A stretch of 64,000 nucleotides of DNA from Blastocladiella emersonii ATCC 22665 (lineage: Eukaryota; Blastocladiomycota; Blastocladiomycetes; Blastocladiales; Blastocladiaceae): NCBI GenBank assembly GCA_025594325.1, contig JANHCV010000003.1, forward strand, positions 682,001 to 746,000. The letters run 5' to 3'. Positions 30,687-44,560 of this stretch are shown here, piece by piece (within the stretch, counting starts at the first letter, position 1; each line of letters opens with the position of its first letter). The position numbers and the translations under genes were made by a program. The notes below the pieces were generated by a model that was not told the origin of the DNA, did not search any database, and worked only from the letters and a program-made list of their open reading frames with translations.

Positions 30687-33600
30687 ATGGGAGTCAAGTC
30701 GCTGTGGAACATCCTGGCGCCGACGTCGCGCGCGGTGCGGCTCGAGGCGCTCGCGGGCAAGGTGCTTGCCATCGACGCGTCTATTTGGTTGTACAGCTTC
30801 GTCAAGGCCATGCGCGACGCCCACGGAGACGCCGTCGACGGCGCGCACCTCCTCGGCTTCTTCCGCCGCATCTGCAAGCTGCTTTTCTGGGGCGTCAAAC
30901 CCGTTTTCGTGTTCGACGGCGCCGCACCGCCGCTCAAGCAGGCGACCATGGTGCGTGTGTGCGCGTAGTGGCGAGAAGGAGACACGCGGCTGACTTTTGC
31001 GAGAGATAGGCCGAGCGCCGACGCCGCATGGAGGGCAAGGCCGTCGACGTGCGCAAGACTGCGCAGCAGCTGCTCACGGCGCAACTCCAGCTGTCCGCCG
31101 CGACTGCCGCCTCCTCATCTTTGGCTTCGGGCGGGATCCCGATCGCGCCGCCGACCAAGAAGCGTAAGACCGCGCGCGACCCGTTCGCGCTGCCGTCCAT
31201 CGACAACTGGACCTTGGTCGTACGCGACCGCGCCGCGCGCGCCGTGACCTCAGGCCCCGCGCGCGAGGACCCGCGGATGCCCGCGCGGCCCGAGGAGCTC
31301 GAGGACCTATCCGACCTCGACTTTGACCCGTCGGTCGTCGAGCGCGAGGACGCGCAGTTCCTGCGGCACCTCGCGATGCTGCAGGCCGTGACGACGTCGT
31401 CGCAGGCGGCTGCGCTCCCCGACGACGCGCTGCGCGCCGCCGACCGGTTCCGCGCGCTCCCGCACGCCGTCCAGGTCGAGCTCATCCTGCAGCTCAAGGA
31501 CCAGTCGCGCCGGCCGTCGATGCGCCGGCTCGCCAAGATGATCCGCGGGTCCGCGTCCGCGTTCGATTTCTCCAAGCACCAGATCAAGAACCTCATGACG
31601 CGGAATTTTCTGACGCAGCGGTTGCACGCGGCGACTGGGTTCGGCGAGCCTGCGGCGGGGAAGAACGGCAAAGCCGTCGAGCGTCGCGTCGCGAGCGACC
31701 GGAACCGTTCGTACGTGCTCGTCAAGAACGACGAGGACGTCGGGTTCCGGTTCGAGGTGCGCGACGATGCCGCCACCGCGCGCGCGGCCGCTGCCCTCGA
31801 CCGCAGCCGCGGGCTTCTCGAGGTCATCGCCGACCAGACCACCACGTCGTTCCCGCTCGTCGGCGGCGACCGTGTGCTTGGGATCGTCGGCGACGCCACG
31901 TCCAGCGACGAGGAGGACGCGCGGTCGGCCGCGGCCGCGGCGTCGGCGGGCGCGTTCGCCTTCGCCAGCGACTCGGACGACGACGACGAGGACGACTTCG
32001 AACCCGTCTTCGTTGGCCCGCTCCCGCCCGAGGTCCAGGACATGATGTCGATCGTCCCGCCGCGCTTCGCCGAGACGTTTGCTGCGGGGCTCGAGATGCT
32101 GCACTCGGCCGCCGGCTGGGCCGCCCACGACCTCCGCGCCGCCGCCGTCGCGTGCCGCGAGCGCCTCGATGCCGCCCGCGCCGCCATGGTCGCCGACCCC
32201 GCAGGGATCACCGACTTTGAGAACCTCACGTTCTGGGAAGACTACCTTGACAAGCTCCTCGCGATCCGCGAGGCGGCAAATGACGATGTACCTGCTACTT
32301 TGGCCTCACGCGCGCCGCGCGGGCGGTCGACGAACGCGACGGCGGCGGCCCGCGCGCGGTTTGCGGCGGTCGCATCGGACTCGTCGGAAGACGATGACGA
32401 GATGGAGGTCGTCGAGCCGAGCCACATCCGCGACCAGTTCGCCCTGCCTAGCGACGCGTTCAAGTCGTCGAGCCCCGGGTACGCCGACTTCGCGGCCGCT
32501 GCCGTCATGGACCCCGTCGGTGGTGGCGACTTTGGCATCCCGCCCACATCCGCCGCGCGTGTGTCGGCGCAGTCGACGCCCGCGACGCGGTCCTCGACCC
32601 GCAGCGGGTCGGCGGTGGCAACGCCGTCAGCAACCCGCGCTGTGCCGGCGCCCGGGTTCGTCACGCCCGCAAAACGCCCGCGCATGTTCGAGGTCAGCGA
32701 CTCGGAGGAATCGGACTCAGACAACGGTGACGAGGCCGAGGTCGCAGCGGTCCTCGGGCTCGTCGACCGCCTGCCGCCCGCGTTCGGCCAGTGGCAGCAG
32801 TCGAAGGCACGCGCGGCTCCTGCGCCCGCCACCGGTGCTAGGGCTCGCGTCGTCCTCGAGATGCCCATGGACGAGGACGGGCCCGAGGCGGTACCCCCGC
32901 TGCCGCCGCAGCAGGTCCACACCGTGTCGAGCGACGAGGACGATCTCATGGAGGTCGTGGCGACTCTGGCCGTGGACGAGGTGGCGCAGCGCGTGCCGAC
33001 ACCGTCGGTCGTTGTCGAGGTGTTGAGCAGCAGCAGCGAGGACGAGAGCGGCGACGACGCGTTCGAGGTCGTTACCACGGTCGCATCGCCGGCTGCCCCG
33101 GCGCCCGTGCCGGCCTCGCCGCCACCCGCGTCACTTCCACCGCCCGTGATGGCCGCCGTTGTGTCGAGCGGCAGCGAGGACGACGACGAGGACGACATGT
33201 TCGAGGTCGTCGCCACCGTCGCGTCGCCGGCTGCCGCGGCGCTGGTGCCGACCACGGCGCGAGGCTCGCCACGCAGTGTGTCTCCACCGCCCTCCGCGTC
33301 ACCTACGCCCGCCGTGGCGGCGGGTAGCAGCGACGACGATGACATGGATGTCTTCGAGGTCGTCGCTACGGTCGCTCCACCAGCTGCGGCGACACCCGCG
33401 CGGGCTGTGGTGCGCGACTCACCACACCGCGCTTCTCCACCGCTCGCCGTGCCGGCGAGCGGTAGCGACGATGATGATGACGACGACGCGTTCGAGGTCG
33501 TCGCCACCGTCGCGCCGCCTCTCGCACCAGCACCCGCGTCCACAGTGACCCCACCACCGGCCCTCGCCGAGCCCGCTGCCGCACCGGCACCAGCTCCCCT

Positions 33601-34828
33601 CTTGCCACCGCCGCACCCGCTCGACGACGAGGAAGCAGCCAAGGAGGAGGCCGCGCTGCTCAAGGAGCACCGTGCCGAGGAGGAGCAGTTCGCGATGTTC
33701 CTGGCAGACCTGCAGCAGCGCGACGCGGCGACGGTGCAAGCCGATCTCGCGCAGGAGCGCGTGGCGCTGCTCGAGGCCAAGATCCGCACCGAGAAGCGCG
33801 ACGCGGACACGGTGACGCCCGAGATGGTCGCCGAGACGCAGCACCTGCTGCGCCTGTTCGGAATACCCTACGTGACGGCGCCCTTCGAGGCCGAGGCGCA
33901 GTGCGCGTGGCTCGCGCGCGAGGGACTCGTCGACGGCGTCGTGTCCGACGACTCGGACTGCTTCCTGTTCGGCGCGCCGCTCGTTTACAAGAACATGTTC
34001 AGCAACGCGAAATACGTCGAGTGTTTCGCGGCCGCGACCATCGCGCAGGGCCTCCAGCTCGACGTCCCCGCGCTCATCGCCCTCGCGCAGCTCCTCGGGT
34101 CCGACTACGCCCCGGGGATCCCGGGGATCGGCGCCGTCGCCGCCATGGAGGTCCTCGCCGCGTTCCCCGGGCCCAACGGGCTCGCCGACTTTGCCGCGTG
34201 GGCGTCGGACCCCGTCGCGCTCGCGGGCGACAACGACGACGCCTCCTTGGACCTGCCCGCGACCATCAAGGCGATCCGGCGCAAACTCCGCCGTCTCGCC
34301 GCGGCCGTCCCGGCCTCGGGCTTCCCGGACCCGCGCGTCACCGACGCGTACCTGCACCCGACCGTCGACGAGAACCGCGAGCCCTGGGCATGGGGCGTCC
34401 CGCAGTCGGAGCTCATCAAGGACCTGCTGTGGGAGCGCATCCAGATGAACCCTGACACCACCGACGCCACGCTGCTCCCCATCGTCGCTGCCGTCAACCG
34501 CGCGAGGGCGGAGCGGCAGACGACGCTGCTCAGTTTCGGGTTCATGCGCACGACTGACGCGCGCGCGCGGACCAAGGGAATCGCGAGTTCCCGCATGCAG
34601 CGCGCGGTCGAGGCGCGACGGATGCAGCAGCAGCAGGGGCTCGCGGCGGCGGTCGGCGCGGTGGACGCTGATGAGGAGGCCGAGGAGTCGAGTGGCAGCG
34701 GTAGCAGCAGCGACAGTGACTCGGACGACGCCGCTGCGCCGTCTACTTCGCGCCGTGGCCGCGGTGGTCGAGGTGGCCGTGCGCGGGGCCGTGGTCGCGG
34801 TCGCGGTGCTCGCGGGAACAAGAAGTAG
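30687..34828 (+). CDS. RAD2: Rad2/XPG structure-specific DNA repair endonuclease
   Basis: Exons 30687-30950 and 31010-34828 (59-nt intron) give 1360 residues. The XPG N domain (residues 1-95) starts [15 protein letters not shown] with [15 protein letters not shown] and KPVFVFDG. The XPG I domain (about 1025-1160) has [33 protein letters not shown] and [12 protein letters not shown], holding the acidic metal-binding residues and the helix-hairpin-helix. The enzyme cuts 3' of lesions in nucleotide excision repair, together with TFIIH. The long spacer is acidic. Between about 730 and 925 it carries five repeats of an acidic run followed by [16 protein letters not shown] or FEVVATVA, resembling motifs that bind the TFIIH p62/Tfb1 PH domain. 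The C-terminus is an RGG/RGR tail. The neighbour MCM7 converges, with 60 bp between stops. Confidence 0.95.
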
Positions 34829-34888
34829 TAGGTGTGCAATCAATACATGTTTCCAATTGAGCAAATCCAAAAGCAACCCCACATCCAT

Positions 34889-37533
34889 CTACACGAACCG
34901 CACGCGCGACCGGTCGCCCGACACGAACAGGACGCCGAGGTCCGTGTACTCGCGCAGCATGTCGTCGAGCTGGGTCTCGGTCATGCCCTTGGCAATGACG
35001 CGCTCCTTGAGCTCGGCCATGGACACCTCGCCCTGGAGGTTGTCGAGGTCCACGGCGGTCGCGTCCTCGCCGTCCGCGGCAGCATCGACCTCGGCGCCCG
35101 CGGCCTCGGCGGCAATCATGGTCTTGAGCAGGTTGAAGATGCGCGAGACGTGGTGCTCGCCGCGCTTGCGCTGCTTGGACCGCTTGTCGGAGAGGGACTG
35201 CTTGGAGACGGACATGAGGCGGAGGGCCTCGTCGACGTCGCCGACCGAGACGATGGGCGAGAAGCGGAGGCGGGCGAGCGCCTGCGACATGCGCAGGATG
35301 CTGACGAGGGTACGCGCCGTCGTGTACCCGTAGTCGGACGGGTCGCGGGCCTCCTCCTTGCGCACGCCGACGTACACGTTGGTCATGTACTCGCCGACGG
35401 CCGCGGGCACCACGGGGCGCACCTGGCGCGCCTGCGCAATGTACGACCGCATCTCGTCCTCGGCCAGCAGCACGTGCGCGTCCGACTCGGGCGCCTGGTT
35501 CGTCATGTGCACCATGGTCACGTGCTGCGCGAGCCGCGTGTCGTTGTCGAGGTCCGGCGTGTCGAGCAGCAGGAACACAATGTCGAAGCGGGACAGCAGC
35601 GCCGCGGGCAGGTTGATGTTTTGGTTCGGCGACAGCGCCGTGTTGTACCGCCCGTACACGGGGTTGGCCGCGGCCAGGATCGACGCGCGCGCGTTGAGCG
35701 TCGTCACGATACCGGCCTTGGAGATGGAGATGGTCTGCTGTTCCATGACCTCGTGGATCGCCGTCTTGTCGCCGTCCTCCATCTTGTCGAACTCGTCGAT
35801 GCAGCAGATACCCTAGAGATGCGCGCACACGCGTGTCAGCATACGAACGTTCGTCTCCGGCAGCCGAAGTAACGTACGTTGTCGGCGAGCACGAGCGCAC
35901 CGCCCTCGAGAACCATCTCGCCCGTGACGGGGTCCTTCATCACGGCGGCCGTGAGACCGACGCCACTGGATCCCTTCCCGGTGGTGTAGATACCGCGCGG
36001 GGCGACCTTGGACGTCCACTTGAGCAGCTGCGACTTGGCGACACCGGGGTCACCCATGAGGAGCACGTTGATGTCGCCGCGGATCTTCATGCCGTCGCCG
36101 ACCTTCTTGGTGACGCCGCCGACGAGGAGCAGGAGCAGGGCCTTCTTGACGTCGGTCATGCCGTAGATCTCGGGGCAGATGCTGTTGGCGAGCACCTCGT
36201 ACACGTTCTGGCTCTCGAGCTTGTCCTGGACGCGCCGCGCCGTCTCGGCCGCGGTCGCCGCCTGGTTCATGGCGTCGTACGTCTGCTTGGTCTGGTGCAC
36301 GTGCGACACCTCGAGGTACGTGTCGGCGAGGAGGCCGGCGCGGATCGCCTTGTAGCCCGTGTAGGGAGTAGGCAGGAAGATGCCCGACAGCGTGACAATG
36401 TCGCCCGTCGAGACGGTGCGGGTCATGCCCTCGTACAGGTGCACGGTCATGGAACGCGGGATGTGGCCCATGGGGACCTGGTCGGCGAGCTCCTGGATGC
36501 GGGCCTCCTGGAACCGCAGGAACTTGCACGCGCGGATCTGCATGTGCAGCTTGCCGCGCGACTTGTTGCGCTTGCACATGGGCGACTGGCACTCGTTGAG
36601 CGGGGTCAGCGTGCGCGCCTTGACCTCCTGGAACACCTCGTGCCCGCACTCGTCGCACGAGTAGGTGCACACGGAGAGCAGCGGCTTGACGTCGGTGACG
36701 CGGGTGATGATGCCGCGCAGGCGCACGAGCTGGCCAATGTGCTGGGCCATGATGTGGCGCACGGCGAGCGTCGGCTCCTTGGACGCCGGCTCGAAGAAGA
36801 CCGTGTACCGGCGCAGGATCGACGGTGGGAACCGCGCGTCGGTGCTGCCCTCCTCGGCCTGGAGCGCCTCGAACCGCTGCCGCTGCTCGATGATCACGTC
36901 GACGACCGTGTCCTGCTCCGAAATCTAGACGGGCCGGGTGCGAGTCAGCGAGGTGAGCCCGTGTGGGTGGGAGGACGGGATCGAGGGTCGTACCGGCCGC
37001 GTCGCCGGGGGCATGAGCTTGTCGATAACCTGCGCGAACAGATCGACGTAGCGCTTGGTGTTCTGCCCAATGCGCTTGCAGAGGTCCTCGTCGTACTAGA
37101 CGGGCGAACGCGGTCAGACCTGGCGTCTCGCCGCGCGGATGAATCGTGCGCGAGCACACACCGTGTTGAGATCATCGAGAGCAACCGAGACCGTGTCGAC
37201 CTCGCGGTTGGCGACTTGTTCCTACGAGCGCGCGATGCCGGGTAAGCGCAAGGATCGGAGCGCACTCGCCGAAGCGCGCAGCGTACCAGGATCTGCAGGT
37301 ACTTCTTGGGTGGCTCGCCCTCAAGGACCGAGAAGCCCGCATCGCTCACGAAGCTGGTGAGGAACCCCTCGATGACCTCTAGACACGGCGGGGTGCGGGC
37401 CGGCGAGGGCATGGCGTTGGTCTCCGTTGCTCATCGACGCCGCATCGGATCGTCCGTCGCGGCGGGCACGGAGAGGAAGGGGTCACCCACCCTTGTCCTT
37501 TTCAAAGTTGAACTCGAGCGCCGTCGCAGCCAT
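34889..37533 (-). CDS. MCM7: Replicative helicase subunit Mcm7
   Basis: Six exons on the minus strand: 37533-37491, 37378-37287, 37221-37162, 37095-36994, 36924-35878 and 35812-34889, giving 755 residues. It starts [14 protein letters not shown] and continues [11 protein letters not shown]. The zinc-binding segment has CDECG and CQSPMCKRN. Typical Mcm7 stretches follow ([58 protein letters not shown]). The AAA+ core holds Walker [10 protein letters not shown] (near residue 391), Walker B CIDEFDKM right after the last intron, and the arginine finger SRFD. The C-terminal winged-helix region ends the protein. Mcm7 is part of the MCM2-7 ring that unwinds DNA at replication origins and forks in the nucleus. 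Introns are 112, 65, 66, 69 and 65 nt. Its 5' end faces NOG2. Confidence 0.96.
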
Positions 37534-38102
37534 AGCGGTGGTGGGTGTGGTGGAGGTCGAGGTCGAGTGCGGTCGCGGGACGACGGGATGGCGGGCGGCG
37601 AGATTGCGCAAGGTAGACCGGCCGGTGCGTGTAGGAAAGGGTGCCCGGCGCCGTTTCAATAAGTTACGTGTGCGCGTGTAGGTGCTCGCTGGCAGCGCGG
37701 GGCGGCGAAGAGTGCGTCCCGCGGCGATGTGGGAGCGGGCCGACGTCGAACGCGAAGCGCCCCTAGCGCCAGCGCACGTGGGACGGAGTGACCGCGAACA
37801 CACGGCTCGCGCCTCGCCGCGCCTCCGCTGCCGCTGCCGCCGCCCTGCGCGGTCCTTGGCGAGCAGGGGCCTCGCCGCCGTGCGAGACTCCCCAGTGTAC
37901 TGTGACGCATCCCCGCGCACACAACTCCACTCGCTGCAACGCATCAACGCCCTCACGCTGCCGCGCGCCGCCGTCGACCCGACCCGGCTGATCCGTCCCG
38001 CATCGTCCCTGCCATCACGGCCCCGCGCTCGCGCACCACCCCTCGACACCACTCCACCGCCCCGACCGCTCCTCCTCGCGAGGGCCTCGCCGCGCCGCCA
38101 CC
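37534..38102. other. Divergent promoter region of MCM7 and NOG2
   Basis: The spacer is 569 bp. On the plus strand CTCGCTGCAACGCATCAACG (37930-37949) carries the GCAACGNATCAAC motif 155 bp before NOG2. No MluI box (ACGCGT) was noticed near MCM7. The last 100 bp before NOG2 are pyrimidine-rich. Confidence 0.45.
37936..37948 (+). promoter_or_regulatory. GCAACGNATCAAC motif before NOG2
   Basis: GCAACGCATCAAC on the sense strand, one of five such sites placed upstream of start codons in this window. Confidence 0.5.
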
Positions 38103-40364
38103 ATGGGCATCCACAAGAAGGAGGCCAACCGCACCAAGAACATCAAGGGCAAGGGGACCGACTCGATCCTCAAGCCCAAGGGCGTCAACTTCTACCGCGA
38201 TGCCAAGGACATCAAGCAGCTGAACATGCTGCGCGGCGGGCGCGCCAAGCGCAACGCCAAGGGCGAGATCATCAAGGACGCCATCTTCCAGTCGACCAAG
38301 GCCCCGACGGCCCGCATCGAGCCCAACCGCAAGTGGTTCGGCCCGACGCGGACCTCGACCCAGAAGGCGCTCGCCGACCTGCGCACCGTCGTCGCCGAGA
38401 CCATGCACGACCCGTCGCGCGTCCTGCTGTTCCAGAACCGCGTCCCGCTCTCGCTCATCGAGGACCCGTCCAAGAAGAAGGAGGCCAAGGTCCACATGCT
38501 CGTCAACGAGCCGTTCCAGAACACGTTCGGCCCCAAGGCCCAGCGCAAGAAGCCCAAGCTCAGCTTCATGGAGGACAAGGCCGACGTCGAGGCCCTCTCG
38601 GCCACCATCGACGAGAAGCTCGGTACGCCTTCTTTCTTCGCCCGAACTCGCTGTTGCAGCACCCGCTCACTCACGCTCCCGTGCCCGCGACTCCGCGTAG
38701 ACCGCTACAACCCCGCCAACGACATGTCGCTGCCCGAGAACCAGTTCGAGGACTTCAAGGACAAGGAGCGCGACGTCGTCTTCATGAAGGGCCAGTCGAA
38801 GCGCATCTGGAGCGAGCTGTACAAGGTCATTGACAGTTCGGACGTGGTCATCCACGTCCTCGACGCGCGCGACCCCGAGGGCACCCGGTGCCACAACGTC
38901 GAGACGTACCTCAAGAACGAGGCCAAGCACAAGCACCTCATGTTCCTCATCAACAAGTGCGACCTGGTCCCGACCTGGGTCACCAAGATGTGGGTCGAGA
39001 AGATGCGCCGCATCGCGCCCACGGTCGCCTTCCACGCCTCGATCCAGAACCCCTTTGGCAAGGGCGCCCTGATCCAGCTCCTGCGCCAGTACTCGAAGCT
39101 GCACTCGGAGAAGAAGCAGATCTCGGTCGGCTTCGTCGGCTACCCGAACACGGGCAAGTCGTCCATCATCAACACGCTCAAGAAGAAGAAGGTGTGCAAC
39201 GTGGCGCCCATCCCCGGCGAGACCAAGATCTGGCAGTACATCACGCTCATGCGCAAGATCTACCTCATCGACTGCCCCGGCATCGTGCACCCGACCGACG
39301 ACACCGAGTCCGACATTGTCCTCAAGGGCGTCGTCCGCGTCGAGAACCTCAAGAACCCCGAGGACCATATCGCCGACCTGATCGCCCGCGTCAAGCCCGT
39401 CTACCTGCGCAAGACGTACGACCTCGTGTCGTGGAAGTCGCACCTCGACTTCCTCGAGCAGATCGCCAAGAAGGCCGGCCGCCTCCTCAAGGGCGGCGAG
39501 CCCGACGTGTCGACGGCCGCCAAGATGGTCCTCACCGACTGGCTCCGCGGCAAGCTCCCCTTCTTCGTCATGCCCAAGGACGCGCCGCCGGGCGCCGCCG
39601 AGACCGACAACTCGGCCAAGGACAAGGCCTCGGGCCTGCACGTCGAGCAGCGGTTCAACGCCATTGCCGTCACGGCCAAGTTCGACAAGGAGGACCGCAA
39701 GAAGGCCGGCGCCGACGACGAGGACGCCGCCAAGGCCGACGGCGAGGAGGCGGCCGCTGCCGAGGAGGAGGACGACGAGACCAACGCCCCCGACTGGGAC
39801 GAGATCTTCGAGAACGCCGACACGGACGTGGTCGACAACATCCCCGGCCAGGCGCCCGTCGTCCGCGAGGACTCGAGCGACGACGACGAGGACGAGCTCA
39901 TTGCCGCGGCCGACGACGACGACGAGGTGTCGCTCAACGGCGACATCCGCGAGTCCGAATCCGAGTCGGACGACGACGAGGAGGAGGTCGCCGCCGCCGC
40001 TGCGCCTGCCGAGGCGGCTGCCGAGGAGGCCGCCGCGTCCGGCGACGAGGTCGAGGAGGAGGCCAAGTCGGACGAGGAGCCAACACCAGCTGCCGCTGCC
40101 GCCCCGAAGCTCGCCAAGTCGGGCAAGCGCAAGGCCGGCGAGGTCGAGTCCTCGGCCGCCGAGTCGGCCGCGGCCGCGGCCAAGAAGCAGCGCCTCACGA
40201 CCAACAAGCGCAAGGTCGGGTCGCACTACTACGAGACGGCCAACGTCAAGAACAAGAACAAGAACAAGGCCGACAAGCCCGTCAACGTCGAGCGGCTGGC
40301 GCGCATCATGAAGGGCGACGGCAAGCGCAAGGTCACGGACAGCGGCAAGAAGAAGCGCCGGTGA
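38103..40364 (+). CDS. NOG2: Nucleolar GTPase Nog2 (60S subunit assembly and export)
   Basis: Exons 38103-38622 and 38701-40364 give 727 residues. The N-terminal NGP1NT-type region starts [18 protein letters not shown] and contains [18 protein letters not shown]. The GTPase is circularly permuted: G4 NKCDL (near residue 256) comes before G1 GYPNTGKSS (near 321) and G3 DCPGI (near 363). [12 protein letters not shown]-like segment and [13 protein letters not shown] follow, then a long acidic region (about 513-636) and a Lys-rich end. Nog2 (human GNL2) checks maturation of pre-60S particles in the nucleolus. The 78-nt intron is a multiple of three and has no stop, so unspliced mRNA would encode 26 extra residues in frame; alignment of the family across the junction ([12 protein letters not shown]) supports splicing. 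The gene converges with LYS12. Confidence 0.95.
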   Translation: MGIHKKEANRTKNIKGKGTDSILKPKGVNFYRDAKDIKQLNMLRGGRAKRNAKGEIIKDAIFQSTKAPTARIEPNRKWFGPTRTSTQKALADLRTVVAETMHDPSRVLLFQNRVPLSLIEDPSKKKEAKVHMLVNEPFQNTFGPKAQRKKPKLSFMEDKADVEALSATIDEKLGTPSFFARTRCCSTRSLTLPCPRLRVDRYNPANDMSLPENQFEDFKDKERDVVFMKGQSKRIWSELYKVIDSSDVVIHVLDARDPEGTRCHNVETYLKNEAKHKHLMFLINKCDLVPTWVTKMWVEKMRRIAPTVAFHASIQNPFGKGALIQLLRQYSKLHSEKKQISVGFVGYPNTGKSSIINTLKKKKVCNVAPIPGETKIWQYITLMRKIYLIDCPGIVHPTDDTESDIVLKGVVRVENLKNPEDHIADLIARVKPVYLRKTYDLVSWKSHLDFLEQIAKKAGRLLKGGEPDVSTAAKMVLTDWLRGKLPFFVMPKDAPPGAAETDNSAKDKASGLHVEQRFNAIAVTAKFDKEDRKKAGADDEDAAKADGEEAAAAEEEDDETNAPDWDEIFENADTDVVDNIPGQAPVVREDSSDDDEDELIAAADDDDEVSLNGDIRESESESDDDEEEVAAAAAPAEAAAEEAAASGDEVEEEAKSDEEPTPAAAAAPKLAKSGKRKAGEVESSAAESAAAAAKKQRLTTNKRKVGSHYYETANVKNKNKNKADKPVNVERLARIMKGDGKRKVTDSGKKKRR

Positions 40365-40491
40365 AGCGTGACGCGAGCGAGCGCGCGTGTGCGAGCAGTG
40401 GATAGCTACCTGTAGATTTTATTCGTCTTTTTAGCCACCTTGTCGGACTCGGGGATCGTTTGAGGAAGGAAAAGTGTATTCTGCTATCAGC

Positions 40492-42780
<2,289 letters not shown>

Positions 42781-43650
42781 CCGTTACACGGACGGGTCGC
42801 TCCGTGGCTTGGGTTTGCCAGACGTTGCAGCGGGCGCAGACGTCTTCGTGAGCGGATCGCTGGAACTCGCTGTTCGCGTGGGTGCGGGTCCGCGCAACGT
42901 GCTCGCTCGAGTGGGCCGCGCTCCGCTTGATCATCGCGGCCTGCGAGCTCCAGGTCGAGTGGGTCCGTGGCCACGCCGTGAACTTGGAGAATGAGGAGGC
43001 CGACGCGCTCGCCAACAAGGGCTGCCGCGCATCTCCCGCTGTGAATTGCCGCCGCCGTCCGCGCGGACCTCGATGCGCCCTTCACGGCGCGCAGGCGCGG
43101 CTGCGACTTCAACTCAGTCCCGCGACGCGCTCTCCGCCGCCTGCACGACGCGCGACACGACCCGCTGCTCGCTCTGACCGCGTCCGCTGGCATCACGTCC
43201 TCCCCCATCGATGTCCCAGCCCTTGTCACTGCGCTTCGGGGCAGCACGCGCCGCATCCACCCGAGCGAGTCCCTCACCGCGAACTCGCTCCCGTGCTTCC
43301 AGCTCCGCGCGCTCGCAGGCCAGCTGCCGACCCGCGGCTGTTTGCGCCAGCTCTGGCCGCACCGCTACGAGTCCCCCAACTGCGCCGAATGCCCAAAAAT
43401 TGGCGGCAAGGTCGCCGACACTCAAGCGTACGCGTTTGAGTGCACACTCTTCGCGCGCAATCGTCTCCGCGGCACTGGACGACGTCCGCATCGTAAACGC
43501 CCTCGCGGCGGTCGACAAGGGCTAGATCGGGGGCGGGCTCCGCACCATCGTCACCGGATCGCTCGCCGAGCGCCTTCTCAACCCAAACCACATCAAGCAC
43601 CGTGGCCGCCATCGTGGACGCACCACTCGTCGCGTGGTTCAAACAGCTTT
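42781..43650 (+). mobile_element. Decayed 3' end of a non-LTR retrotransposon with RNase H
   Basis: RYTDGSLRGLG at about 42782 is the first RNase H motif (DGS). In another frame about 100 bp later come SLEWAALRLIIAACELQVEW and VRGHAVNLENEEADALANKG, holding the Glu, His and last Asp of RNase H. A third stretch (about 43300-43480) reads LPTRGCLRQLWPHRY, then CAECPKIGG and AFECTLFARNR, the cysteine-bearing C-terminus usual in LINE ORF2 proteins. The parts are in different frames, so it is dead. RNase H in a LINE suggests the I/Tad group. Reverse transcriptase was not found. The right boundary is approximate. Confidence 0.65.
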
Positions 43651-44560
43651 ACTGAGACGAACTCATCGATCCACGCCTCGCGCTCCTGCCGCGAGGGCCA
43701 TCGCCTCGAGCACCATGCAGGAGCTTGCTTGGCGCCCTCGCTGCAGCGCGATTGCTGATGCCGCGCCGGTGACACATGACGGTGCCCTGCCGCCACTCAA
43801 CGCGAGCGACCAACCGCACCATCCTTTGTTGAAGCGCGCGCATCGCGCAGCAGGGGAACGCGCTGTGCTGTGACGCGCAAAGCTGCGACGCGCAAAGTTG
43901 CGACGCGCAACGCTGCGACGCGCAAAGCTGCGACGCGCGAAACGGCGCAGGCGCCCAAGGTGGCGCGGGCTTTAGCCCTCGATTGAAAACCAGACGCGAA
44001 GCGTCTAGGTGCCTCAAGTATAATTAGTTTCCGCAACATCGCGCCGAAGTGGCGCGAGTGAGCCACCCGCCTAGGAGGCCTTGCTCCACGTGGAAAGGCG
44101 CTGTGGCGCAGCGCGACGTGTTTCAGGCTTCCACGTGTCGCGACCGTCGGGGCCGGTGCCAATCAAGCGTTCAGACTTTACATCTGCTTCGCATCGAGAG
44201 CCGTTCGAAACCCGAAAGTTCAGGATCCGCAGGTGTGCAGCTCAGCGACGAGTGCTGAGTCGTCAACGTGGGCTTAACTCACTCAAGCTGCCAAGCTTGA
44301 AAATGGGCAAAATGCGTGAATTTTTGACGCGAGTCTCTCGTTACAAGACGCGTCAATAAGAGTTCTGAACCTTGTAAGTCAACCTTAATGCGTCGGCGAG
44401 CTGTCAAGAACATCGATATTACACGCCCACGGAACGTCTCGCATTCAACCAGCGTGATCCAGCGTTCTGCTTCGCAGATTCTGAGCGACTGGCTTGCCGC
44501 ACGTAAATACACATTCCCGCCATCGCGGTCAACATTCTCGCTCCCAAACCGCTCCAGCTG
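43651..44560. other. Spacer with a minisatellite, no gene seen
   Basis: Apart from the 15-bp repeat at 43869-43944, no conserved feature was recognised. GACGCGTCAATAAGAG at about 44347 contains an MluI-box core about 200 bp upstream of the next gene. Confidence 0.3.
43869..43944 (+). repeat. 15-bp minisatellite, five units
   Basis: Five head-to-tail units close to TGCGACGCGCAAAGC with one to three changes each, in non-coding DNA after the LINE relic. Confidence 0.85.

Noticed and set aside
33419-34888. Long minus-strand frame over the RAD2 nuclease domain
   Set aside because: It is a GC shadow of the conserved XPG I domain and lacks any recognisable family.
38667-40226. Long minus-strand frame opposite NOG2
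   Set aside because: The plus strand encodes a complete, conserved GTPase; the reverse frame is low-complexity Leu/Gly/Val text.
43860-43950. Regular repeats near 43.9 kb as a CRISPR array
   Set aside because: Units are head to tail with no spacers and the genome is eukaryotic; it is a minisatellite.
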